Shown here: one piece after another, positions 1 to 7,509 of the stretch
Layout of the letters: the number at the start of each line of letters is the position of its first letter
Position numbering within the stretch: the stretch's first letter is position 1
Program-made: the position numbers and the translations under genes
DNA from: Alphaproteobacteria bacterium
Lineage (GTDB): Bacteria; Pseudomonadota; Alphaproteobacteria; Reyranellales; Reyranellaceae
NCBI GenBank assembly: GCA_005884705.1
Contig: VBAF01000194.1
Span: 1-14,706, forward strand
Direction of reading: 5' to 3'
Length of the DNA: 14,706 bases
The notes under the pieces: model-generated
Database searches by the model: none
The model's input: only the letters and a program-made list of their open reading frames with translations
What the model was told of the DNA's origin: nothing

Positions 1-29
1 GCGAGGAAGCATTCCAGGAAGAGGGCTGA
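1..29 (+). CDS. possible 3' end of an upstream protein-coding gene (partial)
   Basis: A frame open from the window edge reads ...EEAFQEEG and stops with TGA at 27-29, 22 nt before the next start codon. The short spacing to the lyase gene and the same strand suggest it is the previous operon member. Eight codons are too few to identify the product. The other frames stop later (TAG at 46-48) or run into the lyase, so the choice of this frame is a guess. Confidence 0.3.
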
Positions 30-51
30 CGCCCGATCGAAGGAGTAGCAC

Positions 52-1020
52 ATGTCCGACCTGCCCAAGCGTGTGAGCATTGCCGAGGAAGGCCCTCGCG
101 AGGGCTTCCAGTCGGAGAAGAAGATGATCCCGGTTGCCGACAAGGTCCGTCTCATCGAGGCGCTGGCCGAGACCGGGCTCAAGCACATCGCCTGCGTCTC
201 CTACGTCAACCCCAAGCGCGTGCCGACCATGGCCGACGCGGATGAGGTGGCGCAGGCAATCCGGCAGAAGCCGGGCATCGAATACAGCGCCCTGTGGCTC
301 AACCAGCAGGGCCTGGAGCGGGCGCTGCGCGGGCCGCTGCACGTCGATGGCGGCGTGCGGGTCACGGCATCAGATACCTTCTCGAAGAAGAACATCGGCA
401 AATCGGTCGCCGACGCGCTGGTCGAGCAGCGGATGTCGCTCAAGACCTTCAAGGACCGCGGCATGCCGGTCGAATGGGGCGTCATTCTGGGCGCGTTCGG
501 CTGCAACTACGAGGGTGAGCTGTCGACCGAGCTGATCCTGCACCGCGTCCAGCAGGCGCTCGACGAGGCCGAGTTGGCGGGTTTCAAGCTCACTGGCATC
601 AAGCTCACCGACGCGATGGGCTGGGCGACGCCGCAATCGGTCTATCGCCTGATCGGCGCGGTCCGCAGCAAGTGGCCCGAGCTCGAGGTCTCGCTCCACC
701 TGCACGACACGCGCGGCACCGGCATGGCGGCGGCCTATGCCGGCCTGCAGCTCGGCGTCACCCAGTTCGACGCCTCGATCGCCGGCCTCGGCGGCTGCCC
801 GTTCGCCGCGACCGACGGCGCGGCCGGCAACATCTGCACCGAGGACTTCGCCTTCATGTGCGAGGAGATGGGCGTCGAGACCGGCCTCGACATCGACCGG
901 CTGATCGACGCCGCCAAGGTCGCCGAGGAGGTGGTCGGCCGCCTGCTGCCGGGCCATGTGATGCGCGGCGGCACGCTCAAGGCGGCCAAGGCCAAGGCTG
1001 CTCAAAAGGCCGCCGCATGA
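52..1020 (+). CDS. hydroxymethylglutaryl-CoA lyase-like TIM-barrel lyase
   Basis: 322 aa, the usual length for the HMG-CoA lyase / DRE-TIM metallolyase family, which cleaves 3-hydroxy-3-methylglutaryl-CoA-type substrates by a retro-aldol reaction in the cytoplasm. Family landmarks are visible: the N-terminal motif EEGPREGFQ (residues 12-20), the metal-binding HLHDT (His216, His218), the active-site loop GLGGCPFA with Cys249, and GNICTED with Asn260. The N-terminal motif has Glu17 where canonical HMG-CoA lyases have the catalytic/metal Asp of GPRDGLQ, so the substrate may differ from HMG-CoA. The ATG at 52 has a good AAGGAG at 40-45. The stop overlaps the next start (ATGA), so translation is probably coupled to the cupin. 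A CoA-transferase follows, which suggests organic-acid or branched-chain acyl-CoA breakdown. The family call is secure; the substrate is unknown. Confidence 0.9.
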   Translation: MSDLPKRVSIAEEGPREGFQSEKKMIPVADKVRLIEALAETGLKHIACVSYVNPKRVPTMADADEVAQAIRQKPGIEYSALWLNQQGLERALRGPLHVDGGVRVTASDTFSKKNIGKSVADALVEQRMSLKTFKDRGMPVEWGVILGAFGCNYEGELSTELILHRVQQALDEAELAGFKLTGIKLTDAMGWATPQSVYRLIGAVRSKWPELEVSLHLHDTRGTGMAAAYAGLQLGVTQFDASIAGLGGCPFAATDGAAGNICTEDFAFMCEEMGVETGLDIDRLIDAAKVAEEVVGRLLPGHVMRGGTLKAAKAKAAQKAAA

Positions 1021-1379
1021 ACGCCGAGACCATGCCCATCGGCGGCCTGGTGCCCGACTCGACCTATGTCGACATCGACAAGCTGCCGTGGACCAAGACG
1101 CGCTTCGCCGGCATCGAGGCCAAGACCCTGATGGAGCAGAAGGAGACCGGCCTCACCACGCTGCTGATGCGCTGGGCGCCGGGCGCGCGGCTGCCGCTGC
1201 ACGAGCATGTCGAGATCGAGCAGACCTACGTGCTCTCCGGCTCGTTCTCCGACCACGACGGCACCTGCACCGCAGGCAACTATGTCTGGCGCAAGTCGGG
1301 CAGCCGGCACGAGGCCTGGACCGAGGAAGGCTGCCTGGTGCTGGCGGTGTTCCTCAAGCCCAACACATTCTTCGACTGA
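1017..1379 (+). CDS. small cupin-domain protein
   Basis: 120 aa, a single cupin beta-barrel. Cupin motif 1 is seen as PLHEHVEIEQTYVLSG, with the paired His (HEH) and the Glu that normally bind a metal. Motif 2 is weaker, around GNYVWRKSGSRHEAWTEEG with a further His. The fold resembles ChrR-type or 'cupin_2/cupin_7' sensor and storage barrels, which may act as metal-dependent enzymes or small-molecule binders. The chosen ATG at 1017 overlaps the lyase stop by 4 nt (ATGA); the longer open frame upstream is only the shadow of the lyase. Being sandwiched between a lyase and a CoA-transferase implies a role in the same pathway, for example isomerisation or decarboxylation of the product. That role is inference. 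Confidence 0.85.
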   Translation: MNAETMPIGGLVPDSTYVDIDKLPWTKTRFAGIEAKTLMEQKETGLTTLLMRWAPGARLPLHEHVEIEQTYVLSGSFSDHDGTCTAGNYVWRKSGSRHEAWTEEGCLVLAVFLKPNTFFD

Positions 1380-1397
1380 TCGGCGAGCAAGCATTCG

Positions 1398-2582
1398 ATG
1401 TCCGGCGTGCTGGAAGGAATCCGCGTCCTCGACTTCGGCCGGTACATCGCCGGGCCGTTCTGCGGCACCATGCTGGGCGACCTCGGCGCAGAGGTGATCC
1501 GGATCGAGAAGCTCGAGGGCAGCGAGGACCGCTGGGTGACGCCGGTCGCCCAGGGCGGCGAAGGCGCGATGTTCCTCCAGATGGGCCGCAACAAGCTCGG
1601 CATGACCCTCAATCCGGTAAAGCCTGCCGGGCGCGAGGTGGTGCAGAAGCTGGTCGCGGTCTCTGACGTGGTGATCGCCAACCTGCCCTACGACGACCTC
1701 AAGAAGATGGGCATCGACTACGAGACCCTCTCGGCCATCAACCCGCGCGTCATCCTCGCCACCAACTCGACCTTCGGCTCGGAAGGCCCCTATGCCACGC
1801 GAGTGGGTTTCGACACGATCGGCCAAGCCATGTCGGGCGCCATGCACCTGTCGGGCGACGGCAAGGTGCCGACGCGCGCCAATGCGCCCTATGTCGATTT
1901 CGGCTCGGCCCTGCTCAGCACCGTGGGCGTGCTGGCCGCGCTGATGGACCGCCAGAAGACCGGCAAGGGCCAGAAGGTCGAGACGGCGCTGCTGCGCACC
2001 GCCATCAACATCACCAACAGCCATCTGATCGAGCAGGCTGTTCTCGGCCTCGACCGCATCGCCACCCTCAATCGCGGCTTCACCGCCGGGCCGTCCGACA
2101 CCTTCAAGTGCAAGGACGGCTGGATCTACGCCATGACCATCGGCCAGCCCTTGTTCGTGCGTTGGTGCCGCCTGATGGGCAACACAGACCTCGCGTCGGA
2201 CCCGCGTTTCAAGGACGACCTCGCCCGCGGCGACAACGGCGAGACGCTGTCGGCGATCATGCAGAAGTGGTGCGAGAGCCGCACCGTCGCCGAGGCGCTG
2301 GAGCTGCTCGAAGCCAATCGCATCCCGGCCGGCGCGGTCTACACGCCGCAGCAGGCGCTCGACGACAAGCACGTCCGGGAAGCCGGCTTCTTCCATGCCA
2401 TGGAATTCCCCGGCATGCCCGAGCCGGTGCCGGTGCTGCAGGAGCCGGTGAAGCTGTCGCGCACGCCGCTCACCATCCGCCGCCGCGCGCCCAAGCTCGG
2501 CGAGCACACCGAACAGATCTTGCGGGAACTCGGCTACGAGCCCGCCGTCATCGAAAAACTGAGGGCCGACCGCGTCGTCTGA
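1398..2582 (+). CDS. class III (CaiB/BaiF family) CoA-transferase
   Basis: 394 aa, normal for the formyl-CoA transferase/CaiB/BaiF family, which moves CoA between carboxylic acids through an aspartyl-CoA thioester intermediate. The start MSGVLEGIRVLDFGRYIAGP with the following GDLGAEVIRIE is the typical N-terminal signature. GFDTIGQAMSGAMHLSG (about 138-153) is the central motif. Asp167 in APYVDFGS sits where the catalytic Asp of the family is found. The C-terminal half has the usual linker and small domain (AGAVYTPQQALDD, and RRRAPKLGEHTEQIL near the end). The ribosome site before ATG 1398 is weak (GGCGAG). The 18-nt gap to the cupin suggests one transcript. Together with the lyase it may activate an acid to its CoA thioester before cleavage. 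The acceptor and donor acids cannot be read from sequence. Confidence 0.93.
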   Translation: MSGVLEGIRVLDFGRYIAGPFCGTMLGDLGAEVIRIEKLEGSEDRWVTPVAQGGEGAMFLQMGRNKLGMTLNPVKPAGREVVQKLVAVSDVVIANLPYDDLKKMGIDYETLSAINPRVILATNSTFGSEGPYATRVGFDTIGQAMSGAMHLSGDGKVPTRANAPYVDFGSALLSTVGVLAALMDRQKTGKGQKVETALLRTAINITNSHLIEQAVLGLDRIATLNRGFTAGPSDTFKCKDGWIYAMTIGQPLFVRWCRLMGNTDLASDPRFKDDLARGDNGETLSAIMQKWCESRTVAEALELLEANRIPAGAVYTPQQALDDKHVREAGFFHAMEFPGMPEPVPVLQEPVKLSRTPLTIRRRAPKLGEHTEQILRELGYEPAVIEKLRADRVV

Positions 2583-2631
2583 TCCCTGACGCGCGCCTGC
2601 CCTCCGGTGCCACGAGGAAGGTCTTCCCCCA

Positions 2632-3285
2632 ATGCTGCGACTGATGGCCATGACGGTCGTCTTGCTGGCGACAGGCGCGGCCGCCTCCGCAGCCGACGAT
2701 CCCTACCCGTCCCGGATCAGCTACGCGATCTATCGCGGTGGCCAGCAGGTCGGCCGTCACATCGTGACCTTCGAGAACAAGGGGCCGATCAGGCTCGTCA
2801 CGGCCGCTTGCGAGATCGAGGTGCGCTCGCTCGGTGTCATCGCCTATCGCTACCTTCACCGCAGCCGCGAGGAATGGAACGGCGAGCAGTTGCAGGCGCT
2901 GAGGGCCACGACCGACGACAACGGCAAACAGTTTACCGTCTCCGTCGAGCGGCGCGGCGGTGTGCTCGTCGTCGAGCGCACCGCACCCGCCTCCATGCCG
3001 ACCGCCGCGATGGCCGACCAGGCCTATCGCGGGCCGGACGTCAGCCGCCAATCGCTGCCGGCCAACCTGCTACCGACCAGCGGTTGGAATACGGTCGCGC
3101 GTGTGCGGGTGACGCCGGCCGGCCAGGAGACGGTCCGGATGCCGAGCGGCAGCGTGCCGGCCACGCGCTATCGCTACACTGGCGATTTGCGCATGGAGCA
3201 ATGGTTCGACGATCGCGGCCGCTGGGTCAAAGGGACATTCACCGCTTTCGACGGATCGACGATCGAGTACATCCTGCAGGAATGA
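2632..3285 (+). CDS. exported DUF6134-type protein
   Basis: 217 aa. The N-terminus has a short positive start, a hydrophobic core (MAMTVVLLATGAAASA) and an AXA-type signal-peptidase site before ADDPYP, so the mature protein of about 195 aa is probably periplasmic. The rest is beta-rich: SYAIYRGGQQVGRHIVTFENKG, then EWNGEQLQALRATTDDNGKQ, and a C-terminal WFDDRGRWVKGTFTAFDGSTIEYIL. This pattern, resembling DUF3108/LolA-like barrels, matches the alphaproteobacterial DUF6134 family as I remember it. No catalytic motif is apparent. ATG 2632 was chosen because GAGGAAGG lies about 12 nt upstream; ATG 2644 would shorten the signal peptide. It follows the CoA-transferase by 49 nt on the same strand, so it may be read through from that operon, but nothing ties its function to it. 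Confidence 0.75.
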   Translation: MLRLMAMTVVLLATGAAASAADDPYPSRISYAIYRGGQQVGRHIVTFENKGPIRLVTAACEIEVRSLGVIAYRYLHRSREEWNGEQLQALRATTDDNGKQFTVSVERRGGVLVVERTAPASMPTAAMADQAYRGPDVSRQSLPANLLPTSGWNTVARVRVTPAGQETVRMPSGSVPATRYRYTGDLRMEQWFDDRGRWVKGTFTAFDGSTIEYILQE

Positions 3286-3316
3286 TCCAAAGTCGCGTGG
3301 GGCGGGCGGCGGCGGC

Positions 3317-3342
3317 AGGTAAGACTCCGGGTCTTAGCACCT
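3317..3342 (+). terminator. stem-loop after the DUF6134 gene, possible weak terminator
   Basis: A perfect 6-bp stem TAAGAC/GTCTTA with a 5-nt TCCGG loop (3320-3336) can be extended by AGG/CCT across a 3-nt bulge. It lies 32 nt after the stop at 3285. There is no U-run after it, so if it terminates transcription it would need Rho; it may instead stabilise the 3' end. The rest of the gap up to 3480 shows no convincing promoter. A TTATAT at 3451-3456 is the only -10-like string, and it has no matching -35. Confidence 0.35.
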
Positions 3343-3480
3343 GACAGAAAACCAATGCACCACGGCTGAGAAAGACTGTCCGAAAGCGTACTCAGGCACT
3401 CGTGGCGCGCGAGAATTTGTTCACCCTATTTCTGGCTTCGCAAAGGGTTGTTATATGCAGCAAGGAAATCCGGGGATGCA

Positions 3481-5664
3481 ATGAAGACGCTGTGGCGGTT
3501 TAGGGCGCGATTGCTGCCGGCCCTGCTGTTTGCCACCGTCCCGCTCATCTTCCTCGCCGCCATCGCCTGGTTCCGTTTCATGAGCGCCGAGCCCGAGGCC
3601 CACCAAGCCCGCGCGGAAACGATAGCGAGCTTCCAGGCCCTGAGCGCCGCCGCCGCCGTCGACCAGGCCGTCCAGGATGCCGAACGCGGACAGCGCGGCT
3701 TTCTGCTGACGAGCGGCCGTGAAAGCTATCTCCAGCCTTATCTCGACAGCAAGGCGCGCCTGCCCAAGCTGATGGCCGAGCTGCAGCGCGCGCTTCATGA
3801 CAGTCCCGACCAACAGACGCGCCTGCTTTCCTTGCAGTCCAACGTCACGACCAAGATGAACGAGCTCGAGTCGACCATCGTGACCTTTCGCGCCAGCGGA
3901 TTCGACAATGCACTCGCGATCGTGCTGACCGATTCCGGACGCAATTCCATGGACACCATCCATGCCGACCTCGCGGCGATCGTCGAGGCCGAGACGGCGC
4001 GACTCGCCAACCGTCAGCGCGACGCGGCAGTGGCCGAGCGGCGCGTCAGTGCGACGTTCCTAGTCGGCGGCCTGGCGGCGGCCGCTGCCCTGCTCGTGGG
4101 GGCAGCTCTGCTGGCCGGCGCTTATCGTCGCGTCGCGATCTCCGAACTTACGTTGCAATCGACGCTCGACAGCGTCCGCGAAGGCGTCGCTGCCTTCGAC
4201 GGCGGCGGACGGTTGCGTGCCTGGAACACACCCTTCGCCCGGCTGCTCGATCTTGCACCTGCCGCACTGCGGCGCGGCCAGTTGCTGGCCGTCGACGGCA
4301 GCACGTCGCAGACGGCCGCCGAGATCGTCGACCGCATCGGCGATCTCGACGCCACGTCACGGAGGACAGGCCGGCCGGCGCTGGTGGACTACCAAGGCCG
4401 AGAAGGTCAGTCGCTCGAGCTGTTCCACAACCGGGTCGCCGACGGCTATGTCACGACCGTGCTCGACGTCAGCGAGCAGCGCCGTGCGGAAGAAGCGCTG
4501 CGCCAGGCGCAGAAGCTGGAATCGGTCGGCCAGATGACGGGCGGTATCGCACACGACTTCAACAACCTGCTTACCATCATCATGGGCGCGCTGAGCTTCC
4601 TGCGTCGCGCCGTCGGAGGCGATCCCCTCGCCTTGCAGCGCGTCGAGATGCTGGAGATCGCGGCCGAGCGCGGAGCGCAGCTTACCAAGCAACTTCTGGC
4701 CTTCGCGCGCCGGCAGCCGTTGCAACCCGAGACCATCAACATGGGCGGCGCCATGCAGGAGATCCTGCCGCTGGTGCGGCGCGCCGTGGGCGAAGATGTC
4801 GTGATCGAAAGCGTGATAACGGCGGGCCTGTGGAACACGACGATCGATGCCGCACAGTTCCAGTCGGCGGTGCTGAATCTCGCCATCAACAGCCGCTACG
4901 CCATGCCCAACGGTGGCAAGCTCACGATCGAGGTCGCGAATGCGACGCTCGACGACGTCTACGCGGCGCGTCACGCCGAGGTCGAACCGGGCCAGTATGT
5001 CCAGTTCGCCATTACCGACAACGGCGCCGGCATGGACGCCGCCACGCTGGCCCGTGCGCTGGCTCCGTTCTTCACCACCAAACCGGCCGGCGAAGGCAGT
5101 GGGCTTGGCCTGCCGCAGGTCTATGGTTTCGTCAGACAGTCGGGCGGCCACATCAAGATCTACAGTGAGCCGCGCGAAGGCACGACAGTGAAGCTCTACC
5201 TGCCTCGCAGCTTGCATGAGGCCGCGCCCGCCGTGGCGCGCACCACCAATCTGGCGCTGACCGGCTCCGAGACGATCCTGCTGGTCGACGACGACGAAGT
5301 TGTTCGTAGCACCGCCTTTGCAATGCTGGAGGAGTTGGGCTATCGCGTGCTGAATGTCGCCGACGGCAACGAGGCGCTGGCGACCCTGGAGCGCGAACTG
5401 GATGTCGCACTGCTATTCACCGATGTCATCATGCCCGGCATGAGCGGGCGCCAGCTCGCCGAGCGCGCGGTGCAGATTCAGCCGAAGCTGCGCGTGCTGT
5501 TCACCTCCGGCTACGCCGAGAACGCTATCGTCCATAACGGTCGCCTCGATGCCGGGGTCGAACTGCTCAGCAAACCCTACGATCTCGATCGGCTGGCGGC
5601 AAAGGTGCGCCGGGTGCTGGATGTTTCCAACGATAGAACATTGAGTTCGCGGAGTGGCCCCTAG
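3481..5664 (+). CDS. membrane hybrid histidine kinase (CHASE3-PAS-HisKA-HATPase-REC)
   Basis: 727 aa from ATG 3481, which has GGGG 5 nt and AAGGA 14 nt upstream; a TTG at 3448 would add 11 residues and is less likely. TM1 is about residues 10-33. A periplasmic CHASE3 domain spans about 40-190 and contains the signature AERGQRGFLLTSGRESYLQPY. TM2 is about 190-215, followed by a PAS-like domain at about 225-330. HisKA has the H-box GGIAHDFNNLL with phospho-acceptor His358. The ATPase domain has the N-box NLAIN (466-470), G1 DNGAGMD and APFFTTKPAGEGSGLGL. The C-terminal receiver has acidic residues Asp603-605, phospho-acceptor Asp648 (TDVIMPG) and Lys698 (SKPYD). The N-box reads NSRYAMP where relatives usually have NARDAMP (Tyr473 replaces Asp). 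No output-domain regulator is nearby, so this is an orphan sensor whose stimulus is unknown. Confidence 0.95.
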   Translation: MKTLWRFRARLLPALLFATVPLIFLAAIAWFRFMSAEPEAHQARAETIASFQALSAAAAVDQAVQDAERGQRGFLLTSGRESYLQPYLDSKARLPKLMAELQRALHDSPDQQTRLLSLQSNVTTKMNELESTIVTFRASGFDNALAIVLTDSGRNSMDTIHADLAAIVEAETARLANRQRDAAVAERRVSATFLVGGLAAAAALLVGAALLAGAYRRVAISELTLQSTLDSVREGVAAFDGGGRLRAWNTPFARLLDLAPAALRRGQLLAVDGSTSQTAAEIVDRIGDLDATSRRTGRPALVDYQGREGQSLELFHNRVADGYVTTVLDVSEQRRAEEALRQAQKLESVGQMTGGIAHDFNNLLTIIMGALSFLRRAVGGDPLALQRVEMLEIAAERGAQLTKQLLAFARRQPLQPETINMGGAMQEILPLVRRAVGEDVVIESVITAGLWNTTIDAAQFQSAVLNLAINSRYAMPNGGKLTIEVANATLDDVYAARHAEVEPGQYVQFAITDNGAGMDAATLARALAPFFTTKPAGEGSGLGLPQVYGFVRQSGGHIKIYSEPREGTTVKLYLPRSLHEAAPAVARTTNLALTGSETILLVDDDEVVRSTAFAMLEELGYRVLNVADGNEALATLERELDVALLFTDVIMPGMSGRQLAERAVQIQPKLRVLFTSGYAENAIVHNGRLDAGVELLSKPYDLDRLAAKVRRVLDVSNDRTLSSRSGP

Positions 5665-5704
5665 TCGGACCCAAGCGGACATGGCAGGCCGTCTGCTCGC
5701 TTTG

Positions 5705-5732
5705 TTGCCGCCCCGCGCGAATTTGGTACATC
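5705..5732 (+). promoter_or_regulatory. candidate promoter of the SCP2-like/hydrolase pair
   Basis: TTGCCG (5705-5710) and TACATC (5727-5732) are separated by 16 nt. Initiation 7-9 nt after the -10 would fall at or within 3 nt of the ATG at 5742, giving a nearly leaderless mRNA. That fits with the AGGA at 5738-5741 abutting the ATG, too close to work as a normal ribosome site. Matches to the -35/-10 consensus are moderate only. Confidence 0.3.
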
Positions 5733-5741
5733 ATTGCAGGA

Positions 5742-6119
5742 ATGACGCCTGCCGACCGCTTCGCGCGCCTGCCCAACCTGCTTCCGGCCGAAACGGACTT
5801 GATCCGTCGCGGCCGCTGGCTCGCCGTCGAGTGCCGCATCGATATCGGCGGCGAGCCGTTCTTCCTCTCGATCCGTGACGGCGCGCTGGCCTCGCTGGAG
5901 CGCGGCGCCAGGCTGATGCGCTCGACCGCCTTCACCGTGCGCGCGACCGACGAGGCCTGGACCGAGCATTGGAAGCCGGTGCCCGATCCCGGCTGGCACG
6001 ATCTCTTCGCGCTGACCAAGCGCGGCGCCGCCTCGATCGACGGCGACCTGCGGCCACTGCTGCAGAACCTGCAATACTTCAAGGACCTGCTCGCCTTGCC
6101 GCGACGGGAGGCCGTCTGA
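5742..6119 (+). CDS. small SCP2-like (sterol-carrier-type) protein
   Basis: 125 aa. The layout resembles an SCP2-type lipid-binding fold. It has an edge strand (WLAVECRIDIGGEPFFLSIRDGAL), a strand pair (STAFTVRATDEAWTEHW), a segment DLFALTKRGAASIDGDL matching the 'dlaaL..G...i.Gd' feature of the SCP2 sheet, and a final helix LLQNLQYFKDLLAL. There is no signal peptide or membrane segment. Its TGA overlaps the next gene's ATG (TGATG at 6117-6121), so the two are translationally coupled. Small SCP2-like proteins beside alpha/beta hydrolases may bind the hydrophobic acyl substrate, but that is inference. The fold assignment rests on pattern, not on a profile search. Confidence 0.65.
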   Translation: MTPADRFARLPNLLPAETDLIRRGRWLAVECRIDIGGEPFFLSIRDGALASLERGARLMRSTAFTVRATDEAWTEHWKPVPDPGWHDLFALTKRGAASIDGDLRPLLQNLQYFKDLLALPRREAV

Positions 6120-6917
6120 TGGCGCCCGCGCTTGAGCCGATGGTCGGCCGCTACGTGCGGCTGGAGATCGACGGCGTGCCGCATCGCCTCTACTTCGAGG
6201 AGGCGGGCCCCAAGGATGGAGGCGGCATTCCCTTGGTCTGCCTGCACACCGCTGGCGCCGACAATCGCCAGTACCGCCATCTGCTGGCCGATCCCGAGGT
6301 GACGCGGCGCTTCCGTGTGCTCGCCTTCGACCTGCCCTGGCACGGCAAGTCGACGCCGCCCGACGGCTGGGAGCGCGGCGAGTACCGGCTGACGACGCAG
6401 TCCTATACCTCGGCGATCCTCGCCTTCTGCCAGGCCATGGAACTCGACAGACCGGTGGTGATGGGCTGCTCGATCGGCGGCCGCATCGTGCTCAATCTGG
6501 CGATCGCCCATGCCGCCGAGTTCCGCGCCCTGATCGCGCTCGAGGCCGCCGACTTCCAACAGCCGTGGTACGACACCGGGCCTGATCGCCCCGCAGAGCC
6601 CGGTCGCCAGCCGCCATGAGACGCTGTGGATGTACATGCAGGGCGGGCCCGGCATCTTCAAAGGCGATCTGTACTTCTATCGCGTCGACGGCGACCTGCG
6701 CGACAAGATCAAGACGATCGACACCAGGGTCTGCCCGCTCTACCTGCTGACCGGCGAGTACGACTTCTCCTGCACCCCCGAGGACACGCTGCGCACCGCC
6801 AAGCAGATTCCCGGCGTCGAGGTGACGATCATGAAGGAGGTCGGCCACTTCCCGATGAGTGAGAATCCGGCGCAGTTCCGCAAATACATTTTGCCGGTGC
6901 TCGACAAGATCAGCTGA
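6119..6917 (+). pseudogene. alpha/beta hydrolase, reading frame broken by a frameshift
   Basis: Frame one runs from ATG 6119 to a TGA at 6617-6619 (166 aa). It has the oxyanion loop CLHTAGADNR, FDLPWHGKS and the nucleophile elbow GCSIGG (Ser118). The homologous C-terminal part continues in the next frame, from about 6580 to the TGA at 6915-6917: GLIAPQSPVASRHETLW, then QGGPGIFKGDLYFYR, the acidic-residue segment LLTGEYDFSC and the catalytic-His segment VGHFPMSENP. The last residues of frame one (TGPDRPAEPGRQPP) are the out-of-frame reading of that same stretch. Joined, the parts total about 265 aa, a little short, so a small deletion whose length is not a multiple of three near 6570-6585 is more likely than a single-base error. 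If real, the truncated product lacks the Asp and His of the triad and would be inactive. An assembly error cannot be excluded. The 3' end overlaps the convergent DUF1989 gene by 8 nt. Confidence 0.8.
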
Positions 6918-7500
6918 CGACCTCGTAGTGGGCCTCGGTCGGCTTGCCGGCTGTGCCGTTGATGGGAAGGATGTCCTGCGGGCAGGCCGACATTGCGACG
7001 ATGCAGTCGAGCTCGGCGCGCAAGGTGACGGAGTCGCCCGGCTTGCTGGTCGGCGGGTCGAACGACAGCGTGCCGGTCGCCGTCCACGGGATGTGCATGA
7101 ACAGATTGAGCGGGCTCGGGCATTCCGGCGGCGTCAGCCCGAGCGCCTGCATCGCGGCGAACAGGTTGTCGGTGCAGTTGTCGTGGTATTCTTTCACGCC
7201 GAGCAGGATGTAGCGCTCGCTGTCGCAGGCGGCCATCAGCGTGTCGTGGTCGCCGCGGCTGGTATCCTCGGTCATGGTCAGGATCTTGCGCCGGCGGTTG
7301 GTGTAGAGACCGTCGCCCGGCCGCGGGATCATCCTGGTCAGCGTGGCGCGCGTATGCTCCATCGACATGAACTCGGTCAGCATGCCCGCGGTGAACGCCC
7401 AGGTGTCGACCACCTGGCTGCCGTGCGTGTTGACGATCCGGATCGACTGCCCTTGCCTCACATAGGCCGCCTTGCCGCGGCGGGCGGGAATGGTCTCCAT
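6910..7500 (-). CDS. DUF1989 protein (urea carboxylase-associated / carboxyguanidine deiminase-like), copy 1
   Basis: 196 aa. DUF1989 features are clear: GSQVVDTWAF, RGDHDTLMAACD, HDNCTDNLFAAMQALGL, PLNLFMHIPW and the C-terminal LRAELDCIVAMSACPQD. Family members usually come as a tandem pair next to urea/guanidine carboxylases, and the pair CgdA/CgdB deiminates carboxyguanidine. Here the pair sits behind an AMP ligase instead. ATG 7500 has an AGGAGG (complement of 7505-7510) that overlaps the stop codon of copy 2 just upstream, so translation is coupled. It is the last gene of the minus-strand operon, and its stop lies inside the 3' end of the convergent hydrolase. Cytoplasmic; no signal or membrane segment. 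The family is secure, the substrate is not. Confidence 0.85.
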   Translation of the reverse strand: METIPARRGKAAYVRQGQSIRIVNTHGSQVVDTWAFTAGMLTEFMSMEHTRATLTRMIPRPGDGLYTNRRRKILTMTEDTSRGDHDTLMAACDSERYILLGVKEYHDNCTDNLFAAMQALGLTPPECPSPLNLFMHIPWTATGTLSFDPPTSKPGDSVTLRAELDCIVAMSACPQDILPINGTAGKPTEAHYEVVS

Positions 7501-7509
7501 CGATCCTCC

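Noticed and set aside
1002..2651. 549-codon minus-strand open frame opposite the cupin and CoA-transferase
   Set aside because: Antisense to genes with clear motifs; composition is His/Arg/Ala/Gly-rich with no domain, a codon-bias artefact.
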